A stretch of 64,000 nt of DNA, from NCBI GenBank assembly GCA_963970005.1, contig CAXAMN010021385.1:994276-1058275 (forward strand), written 5' to 3'. The DNA comes from Durusdinium trenchii. Taxonomy: Eukaryota > Sar > Dinophyceae > Suessiales > Symbiodiniaceae. The notes under the pieces were generated by a model. The model was not told the DNA's origin and did not search any database. It was given only the letters and a program-made list of their open reading frames with translations. Shown here piece after piece: positions 1 through 11,605 of this stretch. The translations under genes and the position numbers were made by a program. Position 1 is the first letter of the stretch; each line of letters begins with the position of its first letter.

Positions 1-245
1 TCGAGTTCCGCAACTGCGCAGGATTCCGCAACTAGGATTCCGCAACTGTTTGGTCGGATTCCGCAACTGGGATTCCGCAACTGGGATTCCGAAACTAGGA
101 TTCCGCAACTAGGATTCCGCAACTAGAATTCCGCAACTAGGATTCCGCAACTAGGATTCCGAAACTAGGATTCCGCAACTGTCAAGATTCCGCAACTAGG
201 ATTCCGCAACATTGTGGACTCCCTCACTAGGATTCCGCAACTTTG
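1..245 (+). repeat. 14-bp minisatellite array, forward orientation
   Basis: Direct tandem copies of a 14-bp unit read GGATTCCGCAACTA, with variants ending in G or carrying GAAAC in place of GCAAC. Spacing slips in a few places, for example around 45-55 and 180-190. No ORF or gene feature overlaps it. The same unit returns in reverse complement at 385-690, so the two arrays could pair as a long imperfect hairpin. Confidence 0.9.
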
Positions 246-384
246 TGAATGATGAGGGACACGATGGGGACAGGGGGTGTTGGGGGGTGGGGGGGGTTGG
301 GTGGGGGGCTCATGACGTTGGTTTGGATGTGCTTCGAAGGTGATGTCACAGGCACACACGCTATCGCATGATGTGGAGATCACC
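246..384 (+). other. G-run spacer between inverted arrays
   Basis: This spacer separates the two oppositely oriented 14-bp arrays. Positions about 265-307 hold several runs of three to eight G on the plus strand, enough in principle for a G-quadruplex. No gene is visible. Confidence 0.6.
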
Positions 385-690
385 AGTTGCAAGTTTCAGA
401 AGGCAAGTTGCAGAATCTGACTTTCCAGTTTCAGAATACCAGTTGCAGAATCTGACTTTCCAGTTTCAGAATACCAGTTGCAGAATCTGACTTTCCAGTT
501 TCAGAATACAAGTTTCAGAATCCCAGTTTCAGAATCCTAGTTTCAGAACCCCAGTTTCAGAATCCTAGTTTCAGAACCCCAGTTTCAGAATACCAGTTTC
601 AGAATCCAAGTTTCAAAACCCTAGTTTCAGAACCCCAGATTCAGAACCCTAGTTTCAGAATCCGACCGATTAGTTTCCGAATCCGGCTCT
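385..690 (-). repeat. 14-bp minisatellite array, inverted orientation
   Basis: Tandem units read CAGTTTCAGAATCC, whose reverse complement GGATTCTGAAACTG is a close variant of the unit at 1-245. The first third alternates two sub-variants ('agttgcagaatctgactttcc' type), giving a longer composite period. The rest is nearly pure 14-bp repeat with C/T variation. Confidence 0.88.
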
Positions 691-1583
691 AACCATGTCG
701 AAGCACAACTTTTTTGGTATCCTGCCAGCACAATAATCTTGTCAAAGTTCCGCTGTGTCAATCCACCAGCGGCCCAACCCCCAATCCTGGTCACAGCAGT
801 TGTGATATCATTTCACATATCCTTTGACGCTTGGAGGTTTGCAGGCTGCTCTGGACGAGCAAGATCTCTTTAGCGGCTTGATGATTCTCAATCCAAACTT
901 CCGGGACTCTTGGCCAGCTTGCTTGCAGATGTAGTAGTTGATCAAAAGGTCGACATTAGGCCTAGGTTCATTGAGATCCCTTCTATGTTGTTCGCAAAAG
1001 TTGTTTTTCGAGTTCGCAAAAGTAAAGATGTTTCGAAAGATCTGCGAGAGATTGGTATGTGGAAACAACCAAACCATGGAGAACAGCCCCCGCGAAAGGT
1101 AAACATGGAGTTCGCGAAAGATTCGCGAAAGTAAAGATCTTTTGCGAAGAATGGCGTTTCCGTAAGAAGGTATTTAGATCAACCAGCTTCAACCACCATG
1201 TGCAGTGTAGAAATCTATAGAAAGATCTCTCATGCGTTTCGTTGCGGCGTAGGTGACACCCCTTCTTCGCTCTCCTCAGCTCAGGAGTTGCACGTGGCAG
1301 AGCAACCGCCATTGATCAATCCGCTGGTCTGCTACTCAGAGCTCTATCATTTCCGCAGCTAGTCTTTGGATGCCTTTGGCTGAAGTCCTACATACTTGAA
1401 TCTTGAATATGATACAGATGAGCAATCGGCCTGTAAAGAAACTTCCTTCGCGCATTTTGCCAATATGGAGAGTGGTAAGTTTGATGAAAAGCACACAAGA
1501 TTCATCCAGATTCCAGGTATTTCAAACCATCGCGACAGAAACTCTGACATCCCATTGACTCATTCATATTGACTCATTGGGAG
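691..1583. other. Intergenic or intronic, nothing recognised
   Basis: Only short frames without recognisable motifs occur. Because the hydrolase exons begin at 1584 in mid-protein, upstream exons of that gene may lie here. I could not identify the expected oxyanion/nucleophile regions (HG motif, GxSxG). Confidence 0.4.
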
Positions 1584-2877
1584 GTCTCTGCCATCCAGGG
1601 CTGGCTTCGCGACAATGGGCAGCCGTTGTTCGATTTCCTGGCCAAGCCTGACACGGTGAAGCAGATCCTGAAGGAGCGGGGCGCCCGTTTGGGGCCACCG
1701 TAAACGGCCCGCTTGGGCTCCAAACAGACGGCTTGATTGGGCTGGTGTTTTTCAAGATGTCCAGTCAAACATCCGGGCCATGTCTGAAACGGCGATATTA
1801 AGAAACAGACACGGCCTGTTCCTTTATTTATGTGTTCTTCCTTTGTGCTTTTGCTGTGGATATTGGGCAATAGAAAGGTCGTTGAGGTATAAAGAGATTG
1901 TCTCGAGGCGGCAGGTGCAGGCTGCGCATCAGTGAACAAAACTTATTCAGTCTTATTCAACAGGCACTGTGCCAACCTTATCCCTTGAGAAATGGCAGAA
2001 AAAAAAACCTTGCAGGAGCCATACCACGATCCGGAGACGGTGACCGATGAGTTGGTGGACGTGCTCCTCACGCCCTTGCTCATCAAAGGCATCAAACGGC
2101 AAACTCAATTTGTCACCAGCAGTACCCGCGGAGAGAAAAAACAACTTTACCACCAGATCAAAATATGCACGAAGGTTCGGCGACTGTGGTCTTCGATACT
2201 TTGTCATATTCTGCTGGGCCTTTGCCAGAGCAGTGTTTTGGTGGCAAGCTTTGTGGAGGAAACTTGAGAAAACCCGTTCTTTGTGGTCAATACAGACATT
2301 TGCTTGATGCTTGTTTGTTAGAAGTTGGAAGTTGGAAGCCTTTGGTGGTGTTAGCATGACCAACTCAGGCTTTTGGCAGATCCAGGCCTATCCAAGCTTC
2401 CAGTGTGGGTTACGAAGCTGCAAGTGAAGTATGTGTTGATTAGCTTCACGTGTTTCCATCATTTGAGCCCTAAAAATTAATTTGATTAGAGCCACTAGCG
2501 TGACCGAGGTGTGTTTGGGTGAGAAGGACCCTTGGACGCCACTGGACCGAGTGCGCGCACTGGATCAATATCCACCTGTCCAACGTGTTGATGTGCTTCC
2601 AGGCAGGCGAGGGTTGGAGAAGCATTTGTTACTGGACTCCGTGAATCCACACAGAAGGGCTCGGTTCTGCAAAGACATTTACTCCATGCGTGGGAGCTTC
2701 TCCAAAGCCTCCTTGAAAATTCCTGCTTGTGGTCGAAAGGGTTCCTTGGGTTTCATTTAAACTGTTGCAGGTATTGGTCATTGCCCCCATGATGAATCTC
2801 CGGAAATTGTTAATCCGCTCTTGATTGATTTCTTGAAATCTGTACATCAGAAACAACTCGAAGCATCAATGGCCTAA
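1584..2877 (+). CDS. Alpha/beta hydrolase, C-terminal exons (multi-exon, partial)
   Basis: Five plus-strand coding blocks read as the C-terminal part of an alpha/beta hydrolase resembling plant/algal plastid-type abhydrolases. Block 1584-1673 contains QPLFDFLAKPDTVKQILK. Block 2016-2088 contains DPETVTDELVDVLLTPL. Block 2175 to about 2290 contains VVFDTLSYSAGPLPEQ. Block about 2490-2602 contains GEKDPWTPLDRVRAL, the strand with the catalytic acid (D of KDPW). Block 2771-2877 contains GHCPHDESPEIVNPLL, with the catalytic His in GHC, and ends at TAA 2875-2877. Phases match at 1673/2016, 2088/2175 and 2602/2771. Donors are GA (1674) or an ambiguous repeat, GC (2089) and GC (2603). The junction near 2290-2490 is unresolved. 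The nucleophile exon is not seen. Substrate unknown. Confidence 0.82.
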
Positions 2878-2882
2878 AGACA

Positions 2883-2925
2883 TTATTGAGATATATAAAT
2901 TACTATATATATATATATATGTATA
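2883..2925. repeat. TA microsatellite
   Basis: A short run of TA dinucleotides, followed by gtatatcaat, marks the start of the AT-rich block. Confidence 0.7.
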
Positions 2926-2960
2926 TCAATTAATTAGGGTAGAATTGGCTCAATTTAGGT

Positions 2961-5498
2961 GTCAATACATACAAAATGTGTTGAAATTTGGTTAATTAGA
3001 ATTGTGCTATAATATTTTAAATAGAATTGAAATATGATCAGGAAATTAAGGAAAATCTAAATTATAAATATATATAGATAATTATTTATTCATAATATTG
3101 AATTAATATGTTTGATTGGATTAAATTACGAAAGGTAGTCTTTTAGGGAATATGTTGAATTTGGTTTGCGAAATAGATATGGTTGTGTTTTTGCGGATTT
3201 AATTATTAATAGATTAATTTAATTCTTATTTGTTTGGAATTTATTTTTACATAGATTTATGATTCTTTTTATCGTAATATTGATTATTTCAATCATTAGA
3301 TGATAAATAATGTTTAAAAGTAGTTAAATTAATGAAATATATTATTTGGATTGAAAAGCATTTTAGATATATATTTATTATGGATATGTATATATTTTTG
3401 TTTTTTTATATATTTATGTTATAATAATTAAAAATTAAATAATTGGATATGATTCTTCGAGATTGGTTGGATGGCAGTGTTGAATGTGCGTCTTTGTGAT
3501 GATAAGTGCTTGACACTCGGGGTGTTGTTGCGTAAAGGAGGGCGCAAAGTGTTGCGAAATAATTTCTACGATTGCAATCTAAATATATTATATTTCTATT
3601 TTCTATATAAATTTGATTTGAATAAGTTAACTAATTGTTGGATTCGATTTTTATTTTCTTTATTTATATATAATATTTTCTATATTTTAAAGGTAGTATT
3701 TTGGGGCTTCTCTTTTTATATTTTTTATGAAATGAAAAGAAAATAAATATGTTGAAATATAATATGTTTATTAAATTTAATATAAATTGATAAATTTCTT
3801 TATTAATATTGGATTTTGATTATTAATTGGAATTGATTTTTGAACGATCTTCTTGACGTTGATATTTATAATAGAATTTATTTTTATTCTTAAGATTATA
3901 GGGAATTTTTTTGCGAATATTGCCGATCTATATTCTATTCTATTATTGATTGCCCAATAAATTTCTCTCTCCCATGGTGTTTTTGTGCTCTTGGAGGCCA
4001 AACAAACGAAGCATTATCCATATTGCGTTGTTGTCTGGCGTATTTGTTTAATGGCTTGTATAGCAATCTAATTTGTTTAAAATCAGGGTATTAATCTCTC
4101 ATGCCTAGGTGTTGTTGCATTTATGTAACCGCCTTTGGTCCCAAATGAAATTGCATACATATAGCTACAAGCCCAATGCCAGTTGTTTGATATCCCCAAT
4201 GCTTCATCTCATTTCATCCACATTGGAAGTTCCATTTTCCTATGTTCTCTAGCTATATACATTGGATATCTTAAGCCATAAAATTAAGATATTCTTCCAC
4301 ACTCCACCATTGAGACCATACAATATATATATAGGTATCCACCCTCACCACATAGAGCCTGAATCCCCCATTCCTTCTCCGTATTCTGATATGCAATGAT
4401 ACAATTGGCATGGTTCTGATCTGTCAGATCTCTCATTGAGTTGTTGCAAAAATATTAGTTGCTAGCTTTCATGATTCCCATACAGATGTCCATCAACCAT
4501 CATCTATCAATAAATTCAGGGCATCACATCATACATCATCAGATCATCACCTCTATGAGGGGGATCTTGTCTCCAAGAATGCGCCCTCAATCTCCAGTAA
4601 CTGGGTCTGCCGGACTTCTCCCGGGGGGGGGGCGAAAAAAACAAGATAAATGTTCATGGAATTGGACAATCAATATTTTTTTTGTTTGGCGCCACCCCCG
4701 CGGGAGAAGCCCGGACCTAGGCCCAATTGCTGGAGATTGAGGACTCATTGAGATTGGAGGTCTTGGAGACCAGATTCCCCTCATAAAGGAGATGATGTGA
4801 TGATGTATGATGTGATGTTGTGGACTTGTTGATAGATGATGATTGATGGATTTCTGCGTGGGAATCATAGAGCTACTATTTTTGCAAAAATTTGATGATA
4901 GATTTGACAAATTACAAATCGATATTTTTGCTAGACACGTTCTTCTTAACAGCCAACATTTTCTATATTATAGGTTATTTGTATTATCATAAAGGAATTG
5001 CCATTATGCCCAAAGACGTATATATACCAATCTAATCCATGAACCAATTGTCAAATCGGGAACAAAAATTCAGTTCTTTCAACATCACGGGGGGTATCAA
5101 ATTGCCGCAATCAAAGTTATTTGGGACAATATTCAGTCCATAGAGTGCGAATATTGCGATCAATTTAGTCTATGTTTATATCGCAATTTTTGCGCATATT
5201 CGTGCGAATCATGTCCGTGCTATTGAAATCAGAATTGATTATACATATTTTGCCTGATTGACTCTTACCACGCAACAACCCGATCAAATTGCACATATTC
5301 GACTTCAATTGATTCGTATAGGGTCATTTATAGATCCTTCCTATACGGCATGTAATCCAAATCTATATCGATGGAATATATGACCGATTATAGAATTAAA
5401 ATTGTTGCAAAGCAGCCTGGGCTGCAGTGCGTCAAATTGAGACCAAATCAGATGATCCATCAATTAAGGTTTTCAATATTTTGTAAGTTTCGGTAGCA
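2961..5498 (+). repeat. 2.5-kb tandem unit, copy 1
   Basis: The unit begins at 'caatacatacaaaatgtgttgaaatttggttaat' and includes the landmark 'attacgaaaggtagtc', a conserved ORF-like block (about 3780-4170), an inverted-repeat structure (about 4446-4905) and a block starting 'ggaattgccattatgcc'. Landmarks recur in the same order in copies 2 and 3. This copy is the most diverged. Confidence 0.85.
4446..4905. repeat. Foldback structure in copy 1
   Basis: Arms of roughly 190-210 bp are imperfect reverse complements: the left arm has 'catcaaccatcatctatcaa' and GC-rich ends with runs of G, and the right arm returns the same in reverse. The loop (about 4633-4693) reads 'gataaatgttcatggaattggacaatcaat' on the plus strand. 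Confidence 0.8.
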
Positions 5499-7911
5499 AT
5501 ACATACAAAATGTCTTGAAATTTGGTTAATCTTTTAAATAGAATTGAAAAATGATCAGGAAATTAAGGAAAATCTAACTTCTAAATATATATAGATAGTT
5601 ATTTATTCATAATATCGAATTAATATGTTTGATTTAATTAAATTACGAAAGGTAGTCCTTTAGGGAATATGTTGAATTTGGTTTGCAAAATAAATATGGT
5701 TGATTTTCCGATTTAGTTATTGATAGATTATTTTAATTCTTATTTGTTTGGAATTGAGTTTTACATAGATCTATGGTTTTTTAATCGTAATATTTAAATA
5801 GTAATATTTAGAACTAAATAATATCAGATAATGAAATATTTTATTTGGATTGAAAAGTGTTTTAAACATATTTCTATTAGTAATATAATAAGGAATTATA
5901 ATTCTGATATATGAAATTAGATGTGTATTTGTTTGTTTGCTTTTTATTTATTTTTTTGAAAATATTTTTAAGTTATATTAATCGAAAAATGAGAGAGTTC
6001 GAAGTTATGTGGGTATGGTTTTTATGTATTTTTATTATATTATTCTTAGATTTTGTTATAATCTGAAATAATTTCTACGATTGCGATCTAGCTATATTGT
6101 TGTATGTTTATTTCTCATACAAATCTTTTTTATGTTTTAAATATTTTCTGGATCCGATTTTATCTTTCCTTATTTATAAGCATTCTTTTTATTTTAAAGG
6201 TAGCATTTTTTGGGGCTTCTGCTTCAATATATTTTATGAAATGGAGAGAAAATTGTTATTTTGAAATATAATGTGCCCATTAGACTCAATATAAATTGAT
6301 AAATTTGCTTAATAATTTTGGATTTGGATTATTAATTGGAATTGTTTTTTGTACGACCTTCTTGACGCCTATACCCATCATAAGGTTTATCTTTATTCTC
6401 AAGGTCATAGGGAACCATTCTGCGACTATTGGCAATTTATATCCTGTTCTATTATTGGTTGCCCAGCAAATTTCCCTCTCACATGGTGCCCACGTGCTCT
6501 TGGAGGCCAAACAAACGAAACACCATCCATATTGCGTTGTTGTCTGGCGCATTTGCTCAACAGCTTGTTGAATAGCAATACATTTTGTTCAAAGTCAGGA
6601 TACCAATCTCTTATGCCCAGGTGTTGCATCTATGCAGTCGCCTTTGGTCCCAAATGAAATTGCATACATACAGCCACAAGCCCAATGCCAGCTGTTTGAT
6701 ACACCCAATGCTTCATCTCATCTCATCTCATTTCATCCACATTGGAAGTTCCATTTTCCTATGTTCTCTAGCTATATACCCATAAAATCAAGACATTCTT
6801 CCACACTCCACCATTGAGACCATACAATATAGGTATCCACCCTCACCACATAGAGCCTGAATCCCCCATTCCTTGTCCATATTCCGATATGCAATGATAC
6901 AATTGGCGTGGTTCTGATATGTCAGATCTCTCATTAAGTTGTTGCAAAAATACTAGTTGCTAGCTTTCATGATTCCCACACAGATGTCCATCAACCATCA
7001 TCTATCAATAAATTCAGGATATCACATCATACATCATTAGATCATCACCTCTATGAGGGGGATCTTGTCTCCAAGAATGAGCCCTCAATCTCCAGTAACT
7101 GGGTCTGCCGGGCTTCTCCCGGGGGGGTGGCGCCAAACAAAAACAAAATTGATTGTCCAATTCCACGAACATTTATCTTGTTCTTTTCGCCCCCTCATAG
7201 ATGTGGTGATGTGATGATGTATGATGTGATGTTGTGGACTTGTTGATAGATGATGGTTGATGGATTTCTGCGTGGGAATCATGAGAGCTACTATTTTTGC
7301 AAAAATTTGATGATAGATTTGACAAATTATAAATCGATATTTTTGCTAGACACGTTCTTCATAACAACCAACATTTTCTATATTATAGATTATTTATATT
7401 ATCATGAAGGAATTGCCATTATGCCCGAAGACGTATATACACCAATCTAACCCATGAACCAATTGTCAAATCGGGAACAAAAATTCAATTCTTTCAACAT
7501 CACGGGGGGTTATCAAATTGCCGCAATCAAAGTTATTTGGGACAATATTCAGTCCATAGAGTACGAATATTGCGATCAATTTAATCTACGGTTATATCGC
7601 AATTTTTGCGCATATTCGTGCGAATCATGTCCGTGCTATTGAAATCAGAATTGATTATGCATATTTTGCCTGATTGCCTCTTCCCACGCAACAACCCGAT
7701 CAAATTGAACATATTCGACTTCAATTGATTCGTATAGGGCCATTTATAGATCTTTCCTATACGGCATGTAATCCAAATCTATATCAATGGAATATATGAC
7801 CGATTATAGAATTAAAATTGTTGCAAAGCAGCCTGGGTTGCAGTGCGTCACAAATTGAGACCAAATCAGATGATCCATCAATTAATGTTTTCAATTTTTT
7901 GTAAGTTTCGG
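5499..7911 (+). repeat. 2.4-kb tandem unit, copy 2
   Basis: It follows copy 1 head to tail and is very similar to copy 3. Period to copy 3 is 2,413 bp. The landmark order matches copy 1. Confidence 0.88.
6946..7316. repeat. Foldback structure in copy 2, loop inverted and right arm shortened
   Basis: The left arm matches copies 1 and 3. The loop (about 7128-7189) reads 'gattgtccaattccacgaacatttatctt', which is the reverse complement of the loop in copy 1. The right arm lacks its GC-rich inner half and joins directly at 'ccccctcatag'. Confidence 0.8.
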
Positions 7912-8709
7912 TGTCAATACATACAAATGTCTTGAAATTTGGTTAATCTTTTAAATAAAATTGAAAAATGATCAGGAAATTAATAAAAATTTAAATTATG
8001 AATATATATAGGTAACTATTTATTCATAATATCGAATTAATATGTTTAATTGAATTAAATTACGAAAGGTAGTCCTTTAGGGAATATGTTGAATTTGGTT
8101 TGCAAAATAAATATGATTGGTTTTCCGAGTTAATTATTGATAGATTATTTTAATTCTTATTTGTTGGAATTGAGTTTTACATAAATCTATGGTTTTTTAA
8201 TCGTAATATTTAAATAGTAATATTTAGAACTAAATAATATTAGATAATGAAATATTTTATTTGGATTGAAAAGCGTTTAAATATGTTTCTATTAGTAATA
8301 TAATAAGGAATTATAATTGTGATATATGAAATTAGATGTGTATTTGTTTGATTGTTTTTATTTATATATATTTTTGAAAATATTTTTAAGTTATATTAAT
8401 CAAAAAATGAGAGAGTTCGAAGTTATGTGGGTATGGTTTTATGTGGTTTTATTATATTATTCTTAGATTTTGTTATAATCTGAAATAATTTGAACGATTG
8501 CGATCTAGATATATTGTTGTATATTCATTTCCCATACAATTTTTTATGTTTTAAATAATTGCTGGATCCGATTTTATCTTTCTTTATTTATAAGTATTCT
8601 CTTTATTTTAAAGGTAGCATTTTTTGGGGCTTCTGCTTCAATATATTTTATGAAATGGAGAGAAAATTGTTATTTTGAAATATAATGTGCCCATTAGACT
8701 CAATATAAA

Positions 8710-9231
8710 TTGATAAATTTGCTTTGTAATATTGGATTTGGATTATTAATTGGAATTGGTTTTTGTACGACCTTCTTGACGCCTATACCCATCATAAGGT
8801 TTATCTTTATTCTCAAGGTCATAGGGAACCATTCTGCGAACATTGGCAATTTATATCCTATTCTATTATTGGTTGCCCAGCAAATTTCCCTCTCACATGG
8901 TGTCCATGTGCTCTTGGAGGCCAAACAAACGAAACACCATCCATATTGCGTTGTTGTCTGGCGCCTTTGTTCAATGGCTTGTTGTATAGCAATACAGTTT
9001 GTTCAAAGTCAGGATACCAATCTCTCATGCCCAGGTGTTGCATCTATGCAGCCGCCTTTGGTCCCAAATGAAATTGCACACATACAGCCACAAGCCCAAT
9101 GTCAGCTGTTTGATACACCCAATGCTTCATCTCATCTCATCTCATTTCATCCACATTGGAAGTTCCATTTGCCTATGCTCTCTAGCTATATACCCATAAA
9201 ATCAAGACATTCTTCCACACTCCACCATTGA
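8710..9231 (+). pseudogene. ORF remnant conserved in the tandem units
   Basis: Copy 3 keeps a 173-codon frame with a hydrophobic start (GFGLLIGIGFCTTFLTPIPI) followed by a segment with LLVAQQISLSHG. Copy 2 has the same frame to about 6571, and copy 1 a decayed version near 3790-4010. I do not recognise the protein. Conservation across copies can simply reflect recent tandem duplication. The opposite strand is also partly open, so the frame may be fortuitous. Confidence 0.3.
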
Positions 9232-9361
9232 GACCATACAATATAGGTATCCACCCTCACCACATAGAGCCTGAATCCCCCATTCCTTGTCCATATTCTG
9301 ATTTGCAATGATACAATTGGCATGGTTCTGATATGTCAGATCTCTCATTAAGTTGTTGCAA

Positions 9362-9786
9362 AAATACTAGTTGCTAGCTTTCATGATTCCCACACAGATG
9401 TCCATCAACCATCATCTATCAATAAATTCAGGACATCACATCATACATCATCAGATCATCTCCAAGAATGAACCCTCAGTCTCCATTAACTGGGTCTGCC
9501 GGGCTTCTCCCGGGGGGGGGGCCGAAAAAAATGTTCATGGAATTGGACAATCAATTATATTTTTTTTGGAGCCACCCCCCCGGGAGAGGCCCGGGCCCAG
9601 GCCCAATTGCTGGAGTTTGAGGACTCATTGAGATTGGAGGTCTTGGAGACCAGATTCCCCTCACAGAGGAGATGGTTTGAGGATGTATGATGTGATGCTG
9701 TGGATTTGTTGATAGATGATGGTTGATGGATTTCTGCGTGGGAATCATGAGAGCTAGTATTTTTGCAAAAATTTGATGAGAGATTT
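9362..9786. repeat. Foldback structure in copy 3
   Basis: Arms and loop are arranged as in copy 1, with a shorter loop (about 9523-9572) in the copy 1 orientation. Confidence 0.8.
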
Positions 9787-9810
9787 GACAAATTATAAAT
9801 CGGTATTTGT

Positions 9811-10330
9811 CGCGATTGGTTTATATTATGAAATTATATGTTGTATGTATTTTTATGATTATGTCCAATCGTAAGTGTAAGAAAAATATTGTTATATATA
9901 TATTAGCAATTTATAGGTCCGGTGATATTATAATTGAATATATTTGTTTAATTAGATATATTTAAAGTATTAATTTATATCTATTTATATGATATTAATA
10001 TTGTTAGTCTTGTTTTTAATATATTGATTATACATTTTATAATTTCATATATATATTTTTTTTGAATCCAATGATTTCAAATTGATTTTAAGTAAACATA
10101 GAAACGGGGAATAAATCTTCCGTATTAGAGTTGATATTTTTAAAGTATGATAAAAGAATATAAAAAAATATAATATATATATAATTCTAGATATATACGA
10201 AATTATTATTTCTCGCAGAGGATATCGATATAGAGATTATTAAAATGACCTCTAAAAGCTTTTGTTGCATACTATAATATTCTAAAAATATATTCTTGGG
10301 TTGTTTTAAAGATAGAAACCAATCTATCAA
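9811..10330. other. AT-rich sequence, nothing recognised
   Basis: Very AT-rich unique sequence between copy 3 and the next ORF fragment. I see no gene or repeat landmark. Confidence 0.5.
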
Positions 10331-10339
10331 ATAATATCT

Positions 10340-10532
10340 GTTCTGGCTGCCGAAGATGTAATTGTTTCTTCCCGAGAAAGATTGCAAAATTTAGACGTCC
10401 GTATGATCCTTAGAATTCTTTGCCGTAAAAAAAGACAAATCATTGGAAAAACTTATTTTGTAGGGTTAAGACGTTTTGCTACGAATGCATTAATAGGGCA
10501 TCAGAAATATACGTCTTCATTCTTGACCATGT
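10340..10532 (+). pseudogene. Short ORF fragment of unknown protein
   Basis: One frame reads about 60 residues without a stop, including IVSSRERLQNLDVRMILRI and KKRQIIGKTYFVGLRRFATN, then stops at about 10532. It has ordinary charged composition for a real protein fragment, unlike its AT-rich surroundings. The family is not recognised. Confidence 0.3.
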
Positions 10533-10589
10533 AATACCTGCTCGACCGGAATATGGATATTCTTTTCTATGATATTGTATCCGAATTTA

Positions 10590-10990
10590 TTGCATAAAGG
10601 AATTGGCATTATGAAGGCGCCTATACACCAATCTAATCCATGAATCAATTGACAAATCGGGAACAAAAATTCAATTCTTTCAACATCACGGGGGGTATCA
10701 AATTGCCGCAATCAAAGTTATTTGGGATAATATTCAGTCCATAGAGTACAAATATTGCGATCAATTTAGTCTACATTTATATCGCAATTTTTGCGCATAT
10801 TCGTGCGAATCATGTCCGTGCTATTGAAATNNNNNNNNNNTGATTCGTATAGGGCCATTTACAGATCCTTCCTATACGACATGTAATCCAAATTTATATC
10901 GATGGAATATATGACCGATTATAAAATCAGCATTGTTGCAAAGCAGCCTGGGTTGCAGTGCGTCAAATTTAGATCAAATTAGATGATCCA
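10590..10990 (+). repeat. Partial copy of the tandem unit's 3' block, interrupted by the gap
   Basis: It matches the block of copies 1 and 2 beginning near 4990 and 7405 ('catcacggggggtatcaaattgccgcaatcaaag'). It is interrupted by the N run at 10831-10840. Confidence 0.85.
10831..10840. other. Assembly gap (10 N)
   Basis: Ten N lie inside a partial repeat copy. In copy 2's equivalent (5230-5309) about 80 bp separate the same flanks, so the true gap is probably about 80 bp and the N count is a placeholder. Confidence 0.95.
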
Positions 10991-11099
10991 TCAATGATCG
11001 ATCTTCTAGTGATCACCAATCACATAATCAGATGCAATCCATCCGGGAAATATATATTGTTAGCAAGTTGGCTTGATCCCATTACGTGCGTGCCCAAGT

Positions 11100-11605
11100 G
11101 CGTCATCATAAAGGAATTGTCATTATGCCCTAGAGACCTATACACCAATCTAATCCATGAATCAATTGTCAAATCGATATCAAAAATTCACTTCTTTCAA
11201 CATCACGGGGGGTATCAAATTGCCGCAATCAAAGTTATTTGGGACAATATTCAGTCCATAGAATGCGAATATTGCGATCAATTTAGTCGATATTTATATC
11301 GCAAATTTTGCGCATATTCGTGCGAATCATATCCGTGCTATTGAAATTATAATTGATTATGCATATTTTGCCTGATTGCCTCTTACCACGCAACATCCCC
11401 TTCAAATTGCACATATTCGATTTCAATTGATTCGTATAGGGCCATTTATAAATCCTTCCTATACGGCATGTAATCCAAATCTATATCGATGGAATATATG
11501 ACCGCTTATAGAGTCAAAATTGTTGCAAAGCAGCCTGGGTTGCAGTGAGTCAAATTTAGATCAAATCAGATGATATATCAATTAATGTTTTCAAAATGTT
11601 GTAAA
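11100..11605 (+). repeat. Second partial copy of the tandem unit's 3' block
   Basis: Starts at 'gtcatcataaaggaattgtcattatgccc' and runs to 'atcaattaatgttttc'. It holds the frame with HHGGYQIAAIKVIWDNIQSI found in every copy, followed by in-frame stops. Confidence 0.85.

Larger units (their letters stand above)
7912..9810 (+). repeat. 2.4-kb tandem unit, copy 3, truncated
   Basis: It matches copy 2 until shortly after the foldback structure, then diverges at about 9805 ('cggtatttgtcgcgattgg'). The terminal block of the unit is absent here but occurs as separate fragments further on. Confidence 0.85.

Noticed and set aside
1-690. CRISPR array
   Set aside because: Repeats are contiguous without unique spacers and the genome is eukaryotic.
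7405-7450. Histone H3-like 'IMPxD' peptide in the repeat units
   Set aside because: The KGIAIMPKDVYIPI reading resembles a few residues of histone H3, but no other part of H3 is present around it in any frame. Chance is the simpler explanation.
3777-9075. The AT-rich units as organelle (mitochondrial or minicircle) DNA
   Set aside because: Tandem AT-rich units with inverted repeats recall dinoflagellate organelle DNA. However, I found no cox1, cob, psbA, rRNA or other organelle gene, and a nuclear-type LINE remnant lies in the same block. The hydrophobic GFGLLIGIGF frame only superficially resembles the start of cytochrome b and does not continue as such.
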